This document shows positions 35,521-45,893 of a stretch of 64,000 bases of DNA, piece by piece. The stretch spans positions 1-64,000 of the forward strand of contig JFHB01000120.1 in NCBI GenBank assembly GCA_000729835.1, in the 5' to 3' direction. This stretch comes from Atkinsonella hypoxylon. Its lineage: Eukaryota; Ascomycota; Sordariomycetes; Hypocreales; Clavicipitaceae. The notes under the pieces were generated by a model. It saw only the letters and a list, made by a program, of their open reading frames with translations, ran no database searches and was not told where the DNA came from. The stretch's first letter is position 1; each line of letters starts with the position of its first letter. The position numbers were made by a program, and so were the translations under genes.

Positions 35521-37879
35521 TGGCTTAATTTGAAAGAAATCCCGTGCTTGGCGGTGGACTGGTCCCGTATCCAATCATAACACTCGGTAGGAAGTTTTCA
35601 ATCTTTTGTTGTTGGAAGCTTTATGCCGCGATGGCACAAGCGGTGGTTGCTATGCATTTGCGAGGCTGGAGTAAGTACTGTACGGAGTAGGTGAGGTTCC
35701 TTTCGGCTCTCGCCATGAAGTGAAGTGAGGTGGAGTTTGATCAACCATGTCTGGCTTAGCGTCTTTCTTGGACATCTTTCATTAACTAGCGCCGTCTTCC
35801 TTCCTCTGCCGGGCGTGCCGTTTATCACGTGGCAATCTCAGCACTGTATGACTCGATACTGTACGGAGGTATTTACGTCAAGTCAATTCTCTCTCTGTTT
35901 TCCCCCTTTTCGTTTTGCCAATATCGTGCGGGAGTCGGCCGTCGTTCTTATTCTATCTGGCTGATGAAATTGACCACCTAGGTTATCTCTCCTTTCTACA
36001 CTGGATCGGCAGCGTTCATTGTCTTGTATGAGTGATATTGACGTACAGATCAGATCATGTTCAAGAACAAATTGGCCGTTTCTATTCCGTAGAGGCAACC
36101 GGAAATGACATTGCAGGGCGCAATTATCTCCAGGGGGTAAGCATGGCTGCCATTATCCGTGCTGCACCCCGGCCGGCTGAAGCAAGACATCTATCTGGTG
36201 CAGGGGAATATGGAATATGGAACATCGACGGCAACAAAATACCACCCCGTCTTGCTCGTACTCTGTACACACACACAGTGTTATCAGAGTATTGCACCCG
36301 GTAGCCTCCCACCTGCTTTGAGGGAGATGGACCCGGGGGGGGAGATGCGGCTATCACTCCGTAGAGTAAACGATTGACCCTGTGTATTTCTGCACATTTA
36401 GGGGTCAAAGCATGGATACTTAGCAATCCAGGGTTGTCAAGGATTCAAGCTCGGCCAATGAAGACTAAGACTGTGCAACCCAGGCAGGGCTTGTCTCTCT
36501 GCCAGGGTTCAGTCGCAAAGACAAGGATACCGCCGCCCAAGCGGAGGCACCGGGGGACAGATTTCATAAGCACTCCACAACCCATTGCCTTCATCAATGC
36601 CCGTCGTGTAATTTGACCACCCTTTGCCACCGTGTTGCCGTCTGGTCTGTATGAACTCTGAACTCCATAATTTCAGTTGCGCCCTGCTAATCACGGTACT
36701 CGATAGACGACGTGCTGGACTAGAATGTTGACTGAATGAGTGACCGACTTGGGAACTAAGAAGGGAATGCGAAGCTGAGCAATGTCGCACCTCTCGGCAG
36801 TCTGCATTCTACCGATGATGCTAGTGTTTTAGCGAGCACTGTTGACGAGGGTCGTTGGCACGGTTGTCCATGCGAAAGCTACGTAATGTGATGAAGAGAA
36901 TAAGATGGTGGACTTGTTTGAATGCATACAAGTGGGTGGCCAAAGCCGCCAGACAAAAGTCTCTGCCCAAGTTAACTAACTACCTAAGCAACCCACGGAT
37001 TGATTAGAATCGGTGGCACACACAATGAGGTTCCACGCCGCGGGAACTTGTTCCATTTCGGGTCCATCAGCCACTTTCCGTCGCATTTTTTACTTGTCAG
37101 GCCTGTACGCAAGTCGAAATTTGGGTGCTGAGTATCATGAAGTCAGTTCAATCAGTGGCTCGTCTACATGCAACGCGGTGGTCAGCACTTGGTTGTCCAG
37201 AATCAGGAGCCAACAGCATGGGCCGTGACGAACCTTTTCGTGTTTTGTCGCGTCTGCGGATCGTGAGCCTATGTTTATCACTATGTTGCGACATCACCGC
37301 CTCCGTACGTCCAACCAAATACCTAGGTACCTAGTTTAAACCAATGAAATTCAGCTGCGCTTAGATACATCCCGCACTATACTCATCTAGAAGGCCTAGC
37401 AAACGTCCAAGTGGCAAAAGCTGCATCTGCATCGCGCGCCATGTAGCCTAATTTTGCAGCCCTTATAATTAATTAGGCCAGCTTTTTGTCCCCTCATTGG
37501 TTTATACTCGCCTGCCGGCGTAATAAATTCGTTGCTAGGTCGAAATCGCTGCCTGGAGCCACCGCGGGCTTATTACCAGCACCAGCGGCCGTTCGAAGTC
37601 ACTCCCACAAACAGCGAGAAAAGTGGATCCGAACGCAGATGTTAGTTCTTACGGTCCTCGAGGAGATAAGATACATGTTCGTGCCTCACCGTGGCACAGA
37701 TAACACAGGCATTCATAGTCTCTGCGGTACAGTCTCTGCGGTACAGTCTCTGCGAAGAAATGGTTTGATCAGGTTATTTGCTTGGAGGGCCGCAGCCACG
37801 CAGCCCAATTGACGCTGACCACTCGGGCGCATTGCCCCAAGAATGTACTTGTACTATACCTACGGTGAAGGCACTTAAC

Positions 37880-37919
37880 TACCTAGGTAGGTACCTTAGG
37901 TAGGTACCTACCTACCTAG
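37880..37919. repeat. AGGTACCTA palindromic word cluster
   Basis: Forty bases of overlapping ACCTAGGT, AGGTACCT and CCTTAGG words. Confidence 0.8.
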
Positions 37920-38002
37920 ATATGCATTATCCGACTCAAGGACGAACAAGAGCAGGGATGGTGACACTTTTCCTATTGCGAGCAGCGAGCAATACCAAGC
38001 GC

Positions 38003-38038
38003 TCGCTGAGCCGCTGAGCCGCTGAGCCGCTGAGCCGC
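38003..38038 (+). repeat. GCTGAGCC tandem repeat
   Basis: Four near-exact copies of the 8-mer CTGAGCCG, following CGCTCG and just ahead of the putative promoter of the C2H2 gene. Confidence 0.8.
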
Positions 38039-38519
38039 ATCGCACCTCCGTCCACGTCCGTCGCATATCCACCATCGTACGCGCGCAGTCTGTCTGCCTG
38101 CAGCCAGCGTTCCTTCCCGGTCAGCTTTTAGCCCTCGCACTTTCTTCTTCTACTTGGTTATTTGTTCCTTTCTACAACACCAGCACACCACCGGCGCCCT
38201 GCCTCTTTTTCTCAGCCTGTCCTATCATCTTGCTCCATCCCAGCATTGATCTCGCGCCGGCTTGATGCCTTTCATGCTCGAGCGACAGGCAATAGACGAG
38301 TTGCCATTGGCGGAGCCAGGAACAAGAGCCCCTGCTCGTGATTTTGCTGCCCACCATCGACCCTCATCCCCACAAACCCATCAAGCTGCAATCCACTGAC
38401 AACTGGAGGAGGCCTAACTCGTTTCTGCCTTGCAACCAATATCGTATATATCATCCTGGTTTTATTTTTGTTGGGGAATTCAAACCTCCCCCTCCCCCCC
38501 TTTTTTTAATCACAGGACC

Positions 38520-41500
38520 ATGGCCTCGAGTTTTATTCACGGACCTGCATCTTTACAATGCCAGGAATCCAAACCCCGCAATATTCAGTCCTCGGCCGCG
38601 AATTGCCAGACATCGTCATATCCAACTGGTGCATTCATCTTGTCGCAAAACCAAATCAAAGCCGCTGACACCAGCACACCAGCCGTTGAGCACATTGACA
38701 CTCCGTCTGGTTCGAATGCAACTTTGAGTCTCTATCAGTCCAGCGATCTGAGTGACCTTGACGACGATCCGTTCTTTGGCGCCGACTTCAATAACATTCA
38801 CCCCTCTACCCCTTCCTTTCTGGACGAAGTCTCCTGGGGTCAGACATCTTTCCCTTCAACTAATTTCCCAATATCCGAGTCGCAGAATCAGTCTGTAGAT
38901 AATTTCTCTTATCCTCTAACGCCTGCACATACAACGTCCGCTTATACCACATCTCCGAGAAGCGAACGCAAAGAACTTGGTGTGATTGGTGGATCAGACA
39001 CACTTCCCAAATCTATTTCACCACAGCAGCTCCAGAAATCCTGGAAACCCGCTTCTCTCGTTATTGACGCCGCTTCCATTACACCTAGCCACAGCAGTAG
39101 CAATCGCACCAGTGAAGACGGCCTTGCGCCGGCTTTTGTGCCCATGCATCCACAGAGCCCGATAGTGACGGTCTCGGTGTGGGACAAAGACGACGATGCT
39201 CCGATGCGTACCATCGAACGTTCCTTTGAAGAAAGTCCTGGGATAGTTTGTGGTGGGTACCATTCTGCTGGAGATCTTATTTCCACTGCACATGATGACG
39301 CTTTAATCTCGGAAACCCGCGATTCCTCGGAACGGTGGCAATGTGAATTTGGTTCGAGGCGAGCAGGTCTGGACCCTAGAAACCGCCCATCAGGTGAAGT
39401 TCCGAGCATTAATGAGGCTGCCACCAAGAGGACAACTGACGAACGAAATCAAGACGTTGGCCGGTGGCTGTCGCATAATTTAGATGACCTCTCCGCACTC
39501 CCTGAAAATTCTGTAGGGGAAATACAGGCCATTGAAAACTCAAGAGAGGATAACAATGACATTCCGCTCGGACACCGCACAGAAAATAGATATGTGCCGG
39601 GCCAAACTTACTTCGAGGGTACAGGTGGCGAGATATCTGACGTTGATCGAGAAATCATTGCCTCAAGTCGAAACTGGACCGATGCACCCATGCTGCTTGG
39701 GATTCAGATGGGCGAGCACTCTAGATTCCAGCCAGAGTCATCTCAAGCCGCTATCGCTAAGTTTGAGAGAATGTGTCGGGACAATGACTCCATTATCTCC
39801 AGATCTGCAACTTGGGGTACTCGTCGACGGAGCTTCCCAAGCGTCATCGATGCTGAAGGCGTCACAAGTGGAAATTTTCTCAAAAAGCTGTCCCTTAGTC
39901 GTGTTAATGGGGAAAAGATAATCAGGCCAGGTAGCTTCCTTAAGGATCTTCGCGGGCTCGTCAGACGAACTAGCGTGCACCAACTGCGCAAAAGGTCGTG
40001 GAGCAGATCCCGCAGCCGGTCGGTGAGTGGCCAAGAAGAGGCACCTGACCAAGAAGACGCAAGGCAAAGTATCAAACGAGAGAGCGCGCCACATCTCTCA
40101 CCTCCTCTGGGGTCCTCGAGCGGTGGTAGGAAGCCCTCACCGAGCATCAACACAGCGCTGGCGTCCATGGGACAAAACATTGCGTCTATGTGGACAGGTC
40201 ACTCTCATAGTGGTTCTGTCAGCGGCGTTCCGCCGATGTCTTCACCCAGAGCCTCCCTTGGCAATTTAACGATAAAGAACTCTCTGCGCCGACCGAGGAG
40301 CAAATCCGAAATATCGAAGCCCTTTACAAGTGCGACGGTAACGGAAAGCACGTCGAGTCTTATCGACATATGGCGCAAGGCTGGCGGTCCTCCCGTCCCC
40401 CACGTGAGCGGAGTAGACCTTTCGCAGGCGGCCGACGAGGATGAGGATGATGACGATGACGAATTGTACGAGGATAATGATATGAGGACCAATCCCGACG
40501 TGATTGACGATATCATACCTAACTTTGCCGGATTTCAGCAGCATGTCATTAAGCTTAACCCCGGTCTGGAAAATGCACATGGATATTTGGTCGATCGAAT
40601 TGCTCATCAGCAGATTGTCAGATACAAGCATCTTCTGAATGCCAATGTCAAGCATCTCAGTCTCGGTGCCAATTGCCTCTGTGGCTCATTGTGTATGGCA
40701 ACTGGTGGATCAGCAAACATCCTCGACCAGAAAGGAGACCCCAAAGGACTGGACCCTCTTCCTTCCAAATTGAATGACGATGAGGGTATGTCGACGGGAG
40801 GGGCCATCAACCAAGAAAGTTTCCCGCCAGGCATTCCTATGCCACCAGCGCAATATCTGCCTGCAGAGTTTGAGTGTCAGCTATGTTACCAAAAGAAGAA
40901 GTTCCAGAAACCGTCAGATTGGACAAAGCATGTTCACGAGGATGTGCAGCCTTTTACTTGCACTTGGGACAAATGTCGAGATCCAAAATTTTTCAAGCGT
41001 AAGGCTGACTGGGTTCGGCACGAAAATGAAGGTCATCGACATCTCGAATGGTGGACGTGCGACGTAGATGATTGCCGACATACATGTCACAGAAGAGACA
41101 ATTTTCTGCAGCATTTGGTTCGCGAGCATAAGTTTTTGGAGCCCAAAGTCAAGACCAAAGCCGCCATGAAGCGAGCTGGATGGATGGATCCAACATGGCA
41201 AAAAGTCGAGCAATGCCATGTCGAAACGACAGCTCGCCCTCAGGACGAGCCGTGCCGATTTTGCGGCAAAGTCTTTCCAACATGGAAAAAACTTACGGTG
41301 CACCTGGCCAAGCATATGGAACAAATTTCGCTTCCTGTACTGCGCCTTGTGTCCGCCAAAGCCAAGGAATTGGCGGCCGACACCATTATCAGTCCTGTCC
41401 AGGATCCACCTCGGCGGCAGAATAACTCATTACCTCTAAACCCATCCACGCCAGCCACACAGCTCCCGGCTGGGCAGCACATGCGACATCAGCAACGGCA

Positions 41501-42068
41501 ACAGCAGCAAGTGCAGGCACAAGCACAGCTTGGTCCAAACTTTGAAGGCCACCGAGAAATGATCTTTCAATCTCCCCATCAATTCGCGTACCCTGTGATG
41601 CCTCCAACTCAGTATCAGCCACCGTTGTATCAAGAATTCGAAAACATCGGACAAAACCTTCAGCAACCCAGTCTAGGCGTGGAGCAGGTCAATACCAGAT
41701 GTCATACGAACCAGAGAGTACAGGAATTATCATCGTACCAGCACGATGGATATTTGTCTCCAAATAACAACTTGATGAACATACCAGACAATAGTGATGT
41801 TGAACCCTTCCCGCAGCTAAGCATGAACGCGCTTGGACTTCAGAACATTGGGGATGTCCAAGTGGGCGGGCAACTCAGTGGACCCATGTCATATGACCCT
41901 ATACTAGACCCCTCCAGCGTGAATGGCAGCCCGTTCAGTGGCCATGAGTCAGTATCTACATATTCGCACTCACCACATCTAGGTGCGTCGAGCAACCACC
42001 AGAGACGGCAGCAGCAGACTCCACATCAGCAACAGGCTCCATGGGCAGAAAGGCGTCTCTTCATGTAA
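38520..42068 (+). CDS. Large fungal C2H2-type zinc-finger protein
   Basis: Putative nuclear regulator, 1,182 residues, single exon. Start chosen at the ATG in ACCATGG (MASSFIHGPASLQ), which follows a C/T-rich leader; the open frame upstream lacks coding character. Residues 1-630 are Ser/Thr/Pro-rich and probably disordered, with an Arg/Ser basic patch (RKRSWSRSRSRSVS) near 500. An acidic stretch (DEDEDDDDDELYEDND) is near 640. The zinc-finger block is about 786-930: FECQLCYQKKKF...HVHED, FTCTWDKCRDPKFF...HENEGH, WTCDVDDCRHTCHRRDNFLQHLVREH, then CRFCGKVFPTWKKLTVHLAKH. This arrangement with unusual spacings is common in Pezizomycotina C2H2 proteins. The C-terminal 250 residues are Gln/Pro-rich. 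No known orthologue name can be given from sequence alone. Confidence 0.87.
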   Translation: MASSFIHGPASLQCQESKPRNIQSSAANCQTSSYPTGAFILSQNQIKAADTSTPAVEHIDTPSGSNATLSLYQSSDLSDLDDDPFFGADFNNIHPSTPSFLDEVSWGQTSFPSTNFPISESQNQSVDNFSYPLTPAHTTSAYTTSPRSERKELGVIGGSDTLPKSISPQQLQKSWKPASLVIDAASITPSHSSSNRTSEDGLAPAFVPMHPQSPIVTVSVWDKDDDAPMRTIERSFEESPGIVCGGYHSAGDLISTAHDDALISETRDSSERWQCEFGSRRAGLDPRNRPSGEVPSINEAATKRTTDERNQDVGRWLSHNLDDLSALPENSVGEIQAIENSREDNNDIPLGHRTENRYVPGQTYFEGTGGEISDVDREIIASSRNWTDAPMLLGIQMGEHSRFQPESSQAAIAKFERMCRDNDSIISRSATWGTRRRSFPSVIDAEGVTSGNFLKKLSLSRVNGEKIIRPGSFLKDLRGLVRRTSVHQLRKRSWSRSRSRSVSGQEEAPDQEDARQSIKRESAPHLSPPLGSSSGGRKPSPSINTALASMGQNIASMWTGHSHSGSVSGVPPMSSPRASLGNLTIKNSLRRPRSKSEISKPFTSATVTESTSSLIDIWRKAGGPPVPHVSGVDLSQAADEDEDDDDDELYEDNDMRTNPDVIDDIIPNFAGFQQHVIKLNPGLENAHGYLVDRIAHQQIVRYKHLLNANVKHLSLGANCLCGSLCMATGGSANILDQKGDPKGLDPLPSKLNDDEGMSTGGAINQESFPPGIPMPPAQYLPAEFECQLCYQKKKFQKPSDWTKHVHEDVQPFTCTWDKCRDPKFFKRKADWVRHENEGHRHLEWWTCDVDDCRHTCHRRDNFLQHLVREHKFLEPKVKTKAAMKRAGWMDPTWQKVEQCHVETTARPQDEPCRFCGKVFPTWKKLTVHLAKHMEQISLPVLRLVSAKAKELAADTIISPVQDPPRRQNNSLPLNPSTPATQLPAGQHMRHQQRQQQQVQAQAQLGPNFEGHREMIFQSPHQFAYPVMPPTQYQPPLYQEFENIGQNLQQPSLGVEQVNTRCHTNQRVQELSSYQHDGYLSPNNNLMNIPDNSDVEPFPQLSMNALGLQNIGDVQVGGQLSGPMSYDPILDPSSVNGSPFSGHESVSTYSHSPHLGASSNHQRRQQQTPHQQQAPWAERRLFM

Positions 42069-45000
42069 TGAGAGCCATGATCTACGAGATGTGCATTATC
42101 TTGTGTCACACATAGACAAGAATGTACCAATACGTTTTTGGAATGAACATATATATAGGCGGAATCTAGTCATTACCCAGCGTCTGAGGCGCAGTGGCCT
42201 TTATGACTTTTTCTGTTCTCTTGCTTTTTTTTTTTTTTTTGTGGCCTGATAGATAACACTCAAGTCTATGAATTAGCCCCCTGAACATTGCCATTTGGGT
42301 CATCAATCATCCCAGCGGCCGGTTATGTAGTTTACAGACGCTGGATACCCTTGTTTCCATACCCTCGAGAATGATTATTTTGGATGAAACAATTGATATA
42401 TGCTTGAGGCCTTGGTTTTTTTTTCATTGTGGACGTTTTCGCGAGGTCTTTAGAGGGCCTCAAATGCTTCCAGTGCAGTATACAGAGTATGAACATACAT
42501 ACATAGACATATCATGGTGTGCGTGCAGAATACATCAAGACTGGAACTTTATGAAAATCACGTCTTGACATTAATGTACTTGATCATGCTGCGTAGCGGC
42601 GCGTAACCTAAATCGCAGCACCCAGAGGCCCAGGTGGCTATGGTAATTGGCAAGCTAGGTATCTTTGCCCTCATGGTTATCTTTTGGTAAACACGATGAC
42701 TGCATCGGATGTACACATGCCTAAGATATGAACTCGTATTCTGTGCTTTACGTGGTTGATAGTGCCTGTGGTGCCTATAGTAGTAGCAGATGTATATGCT
42801 GCCAAGTATAGAAGGGATCAGCAGCCATTTACCTGGAGACACTTTTAGCCTTATCATTAGATAGCTGAGATTACTGCGGCATTCTCAAGAAGTTGTAGTG
42901 CCATTTGAGCGTATCTCGTAAGAGCTTATTAGTCCAGACTGATGCTGAAACCATGGCGTGCCCTGTCAAGCGATATACAAATGGTTTTGTCGGTACCAAA
43001 GAGATGCACTAATCCGGTGATGCAACAAGGATAGATAGATGCCTTGGAATATCTGGAGCTGTCAGCGCGATGCTGGTTGTCTGGAGCCAAGAATGGGGCA
43101 TCTCGGCCAGTGTTATATGGAGATGCCAACGGCGGGGCGTCTTGGAGACGGGCATTTTAGGTACCGCATACGCTGTGCCCTGTGTGGTTTCCTTACGATA
43201 CGCTGGCTCTCGTACGAGCTGCTTTGAGCGCTCTCTTTGTATCTGCATAGAGTAGGATATTTATCCCTCCCGACTGCGGAATTACGCATCATTGTCAGCA
43301 TTTCAGCAGTATAATTAGTACAATCCACCCGATCAGAAGATGTCGTGTTTGTTGGCAGTATTGTCTGTATGTATATATTGGGGTGGGATGTCGTTAATTC
43401 GGGTACTGACATGCGGCCACAGGGCCTGCAGGTCGTCGATATTAGGAAAGTTCGGTGGTCGAAGTCGGTACTCGTTTTGTTAGATTGATTGCATTCGATG
43501 GATGGTGGTAAATACTCATGGAACCTCGTGGATGTCTTGTATTAAGCTGCTATAGGACAAATGTGAGGGGTGCAGTAATGTTGACACGGTTTGTCTGACC
43601 AGGACTCGGTGGTGCGATGCCTTAACTATTATTATGTATGCAAAGGACAAATGGTGGTCGGTTCAGATACTTTTGTGCATCGAAGACGGGTGTGTTAAGT
43701 CGCCTGTTTTTATGAACTGGGTGATTAAGTTGATGGCATGAGAAGACTGTCACGCTGTTTGAGAATGTTGGTATTCGTCATGGTGCATGCATTTAACATG
43801 TCTTTGCATACCTAGGCAGTCTTTGCAGGCGAGGCAAGGTGACAGATGGCTGACAAAACAGCCAATGATTTGCACAAGCTCTGGTCGAACTGGAAAAGGT
43901 GGCGATAGCCTGCGTTCTCAATGTAAGAGTGAGGCGGCTCGCGTTGCACGGGCGTCAACTCGATGTCATGGCTGCCGAACTGGCCTGATTTTAAGGGGAA
44001 ATATGGTTTACTCCCTCTCTCTGATTCTTTTGCCATTGAAATAATCACAATGTCACGCGACGAGACAATCAGGGTCAACATTTTCGACCTGTTCAAACGA
44101 TTGATGGTACCGTAGAAGAATGCAGAGTGCAGAGGTATGGTGGACAAGAAATAATCTGAATTATCGTGAGACTCCTAAATCCTCCCCGCCGTGTCCCTTT
44201 CCCTTACCCGGCAGTCGCACCTGCCTCCATTGAGAAACTTGCTGACCCGCTTAAATTCCCTGCAAGTTTGGCACTGGGCACTGATTTCTTCCGTCTCCAG
44301 ATGTCATCATATTCCGAAGTCCTGACCGCAAAATTCTTGTCTTCCTCCGCATCGTCTTGGTCTCGAGGAAGTTCCATGAACTCATGATGTCCCTACAGGA
44401 TCCCATCAAGTCCATAGGACTTGCCTGGACACTCCAAGACTGTTTCTCACAACATAACCGTCTCTGGGACCCAACCCAACCCGAAACTTGCCATTTCATC
44501 TCGCGGAAACCCTCCAATCATGAATGCATATGATACTGCCCGAGGCTGAGTTGCAGCATAATGGTGTGACAACTGTGTGACAACTCTTCGACTCGATCCA
44601 GTCCCAGCGAACGTGTTCGCCTCACTCTTTGCAAAAACAACCTTGGACAAAGATACTGTCCCATTCCCGCTGCTCCGGATATAATATGGGAAACCTCGCA
44701 GCAAATGTGCACGCCATCTTCAATAGTAAGCAGGTCAATCCAGATAAACAGCTCGAGCAGCCCGGGGCCCGCTGGATGTCTCTAACCTTCTGGAATCGAA
44801 CCGACAGCCCGAGGATTTTAGTGGGGTTCGGACCACCGTGCCGAACCACGTTGGCGTGACTTTTCTCGTCTTCCAGCTGTCTGTCAACAATCCTTGGACG
44901 AGTTGGCAAAGGAAGAAGAAAAAGAAAAAGAAAAAGAAAAAACGGTTCACGAGCCTCAGTCTGCGTCTCTTCTTAAATAAAGAAGCAGTCGCTAAAAAAA

Positions 45001-45092
45001 TCATTGCAAAAGGCATACCGATGAACAGAAAGATGACAGATGGAGAGAACGAATATCACTGTTTCCGAGCGCATCAGAAGCACGGGCTTCCA
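42069..45092. other. 3-kb intergenic
   Basis: Starts with the C2H2 gene 3' UTR, including a T run at 42226-42240. I found no supportable gene. Around 44290-44530 one plus-strand frame (FHELMMSLQDPIKSIGLAWT) and one minus-strand frame (acidic, HEFMELPRDQDDAEED) both look protein-like, so a decayed or short spliced gene is possible. An AAAAAG array is at 44916-44942. Confidence 0.5.
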
Positions 45093-45893
45093 TCAGTGCC
45101 TAGGACGAGAGCTACGATGCTTCTGCGACGAATATCGGCGGCTACTCAGACGATTTGCCTCAACAGTCTTATGCGAAATAACTTCCAAAGATTCTGCATC
45201 GTCGTAATGATCGTGGGGCATATATCCAGCTGGAAGTTCTCCTTGCAGTTTTGCTTGCTGAAAAGCGACTTCCTCAATCAGACTATTCTTATATAAGTGG
45301 TCAAGAAAGAAAAAGTCAGGCCGAATGTTTGCAGCCGTCTTCGATTCGCGTCCGAAGTGGTCTGCAATATGGTCCATTCGTTTCGTATATTGCTCCCTTC
45401 TGTCGTTCGACCGTTTGGAACGACTCTTGAATCTGGCTTCGTCACAAAACCAGCATATGCTTTCAAGGGGAAAACATCCAGCCAAATGCTCATTGATCAT
45501 GTGATCAATCCACTGATCTTTCTCTTCGAGACGGAAACGTATGCTGCAACTGGTCAGCCTCATGAACTCGCATGGAAGCCAACTCTCAACATGGTCTGGA
45601 ACCATTGGTCGTTGAAGATGGAGAGGCTCGACCCCATGAATGGAAGGCGGGGTTGTCGACATGGAATACTCAGAGTAGCTGCCCGCAGCATCGAACGCCA
45701 CACTATAGCTTGTTGCACTGGTTCCCCAAGTCGGAGCGCCTCGCTCTGTATGTGCGATTTGTGGTGGAAGAGATTCTTCAAGACACAATTGAGGATCGTA
45801 ATATACTGGCTGAAACGACGACGACGTGTTTTGCGGCGATCTTAACCACCCCGCCTGCTGTATCGTTTGGCGAACGTCCTCCGTCAAGTTCAT
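45093..45893 (-). CDS. Small fungal C2H2-like protein
   Basis: 266-residue protein in a single exon, start ATG at 45893 (MNLTEDVRQTIQQAG). I do not recognise a named family. Residues about 105-190 look like a zinc-binding region: WLPCEFMRLTSCSIRF, then HMINEHL, CWFCDEARF, and HIADHF, the Cys and His pattern seen in fungal proteins annotated as C2H2-type. The N-terminal 100 residues are Ser/Pro/Thr-rich, and the C-terminus is basic (SSRRYSSQKHRSSRPRH), which could be a nuclear signal. It lies 3 kb from the large C2H2 gene but the two share no obvious long similarity. A role in transcription or signalling is inference only. Confidence 0.65.
   Translation of the reverse strand: MNLTEDVRQTIQQAGWLRSPQNTSSSFQPVYYDPQLCLEESLPPQIAHTERGAPTWGTSATSYSVAFDAAGSYSEYSMSTTPPSIHGVEPLHLQRPMVPDHVESWLPCEFMRLTSCSIRFRLEEKDQWIDHMINEHLAGCFPLESICWFCDEARFKSRSKRSNDRREQYTKRMDHIADHFGRESKTAANIRPDFFFLDHLYKNSLIEEVAFQQAKLQGELPAGYMPHDHYDDAESLEVISHKTVEANRLSSRRYSSQKHRSSRPRH

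Larger units (their letters stand above)
35521..38519. other. 3-kb intergenic before the C2H2 gene
   Basis: No supportable gene. It contains a TACGGAGTA word at 35681-35689, AGGTACCTA-type clusters at 37320-37334 and 37880-37919, and a GCTGAGCC array at about 38003-38038. The region from about 38050 is C/T-rich and looks like the promoter and 5' UTR of the C2H2 gene (long pyrimidine stretches up to the ACCATGG start). Confidence 0.6.

Noticed and set aside
44166..44530. Possible decayed gene
   Set aside because: Protein-like frames occur on both strands and neither can be extended or matched to a family, so no call is made.
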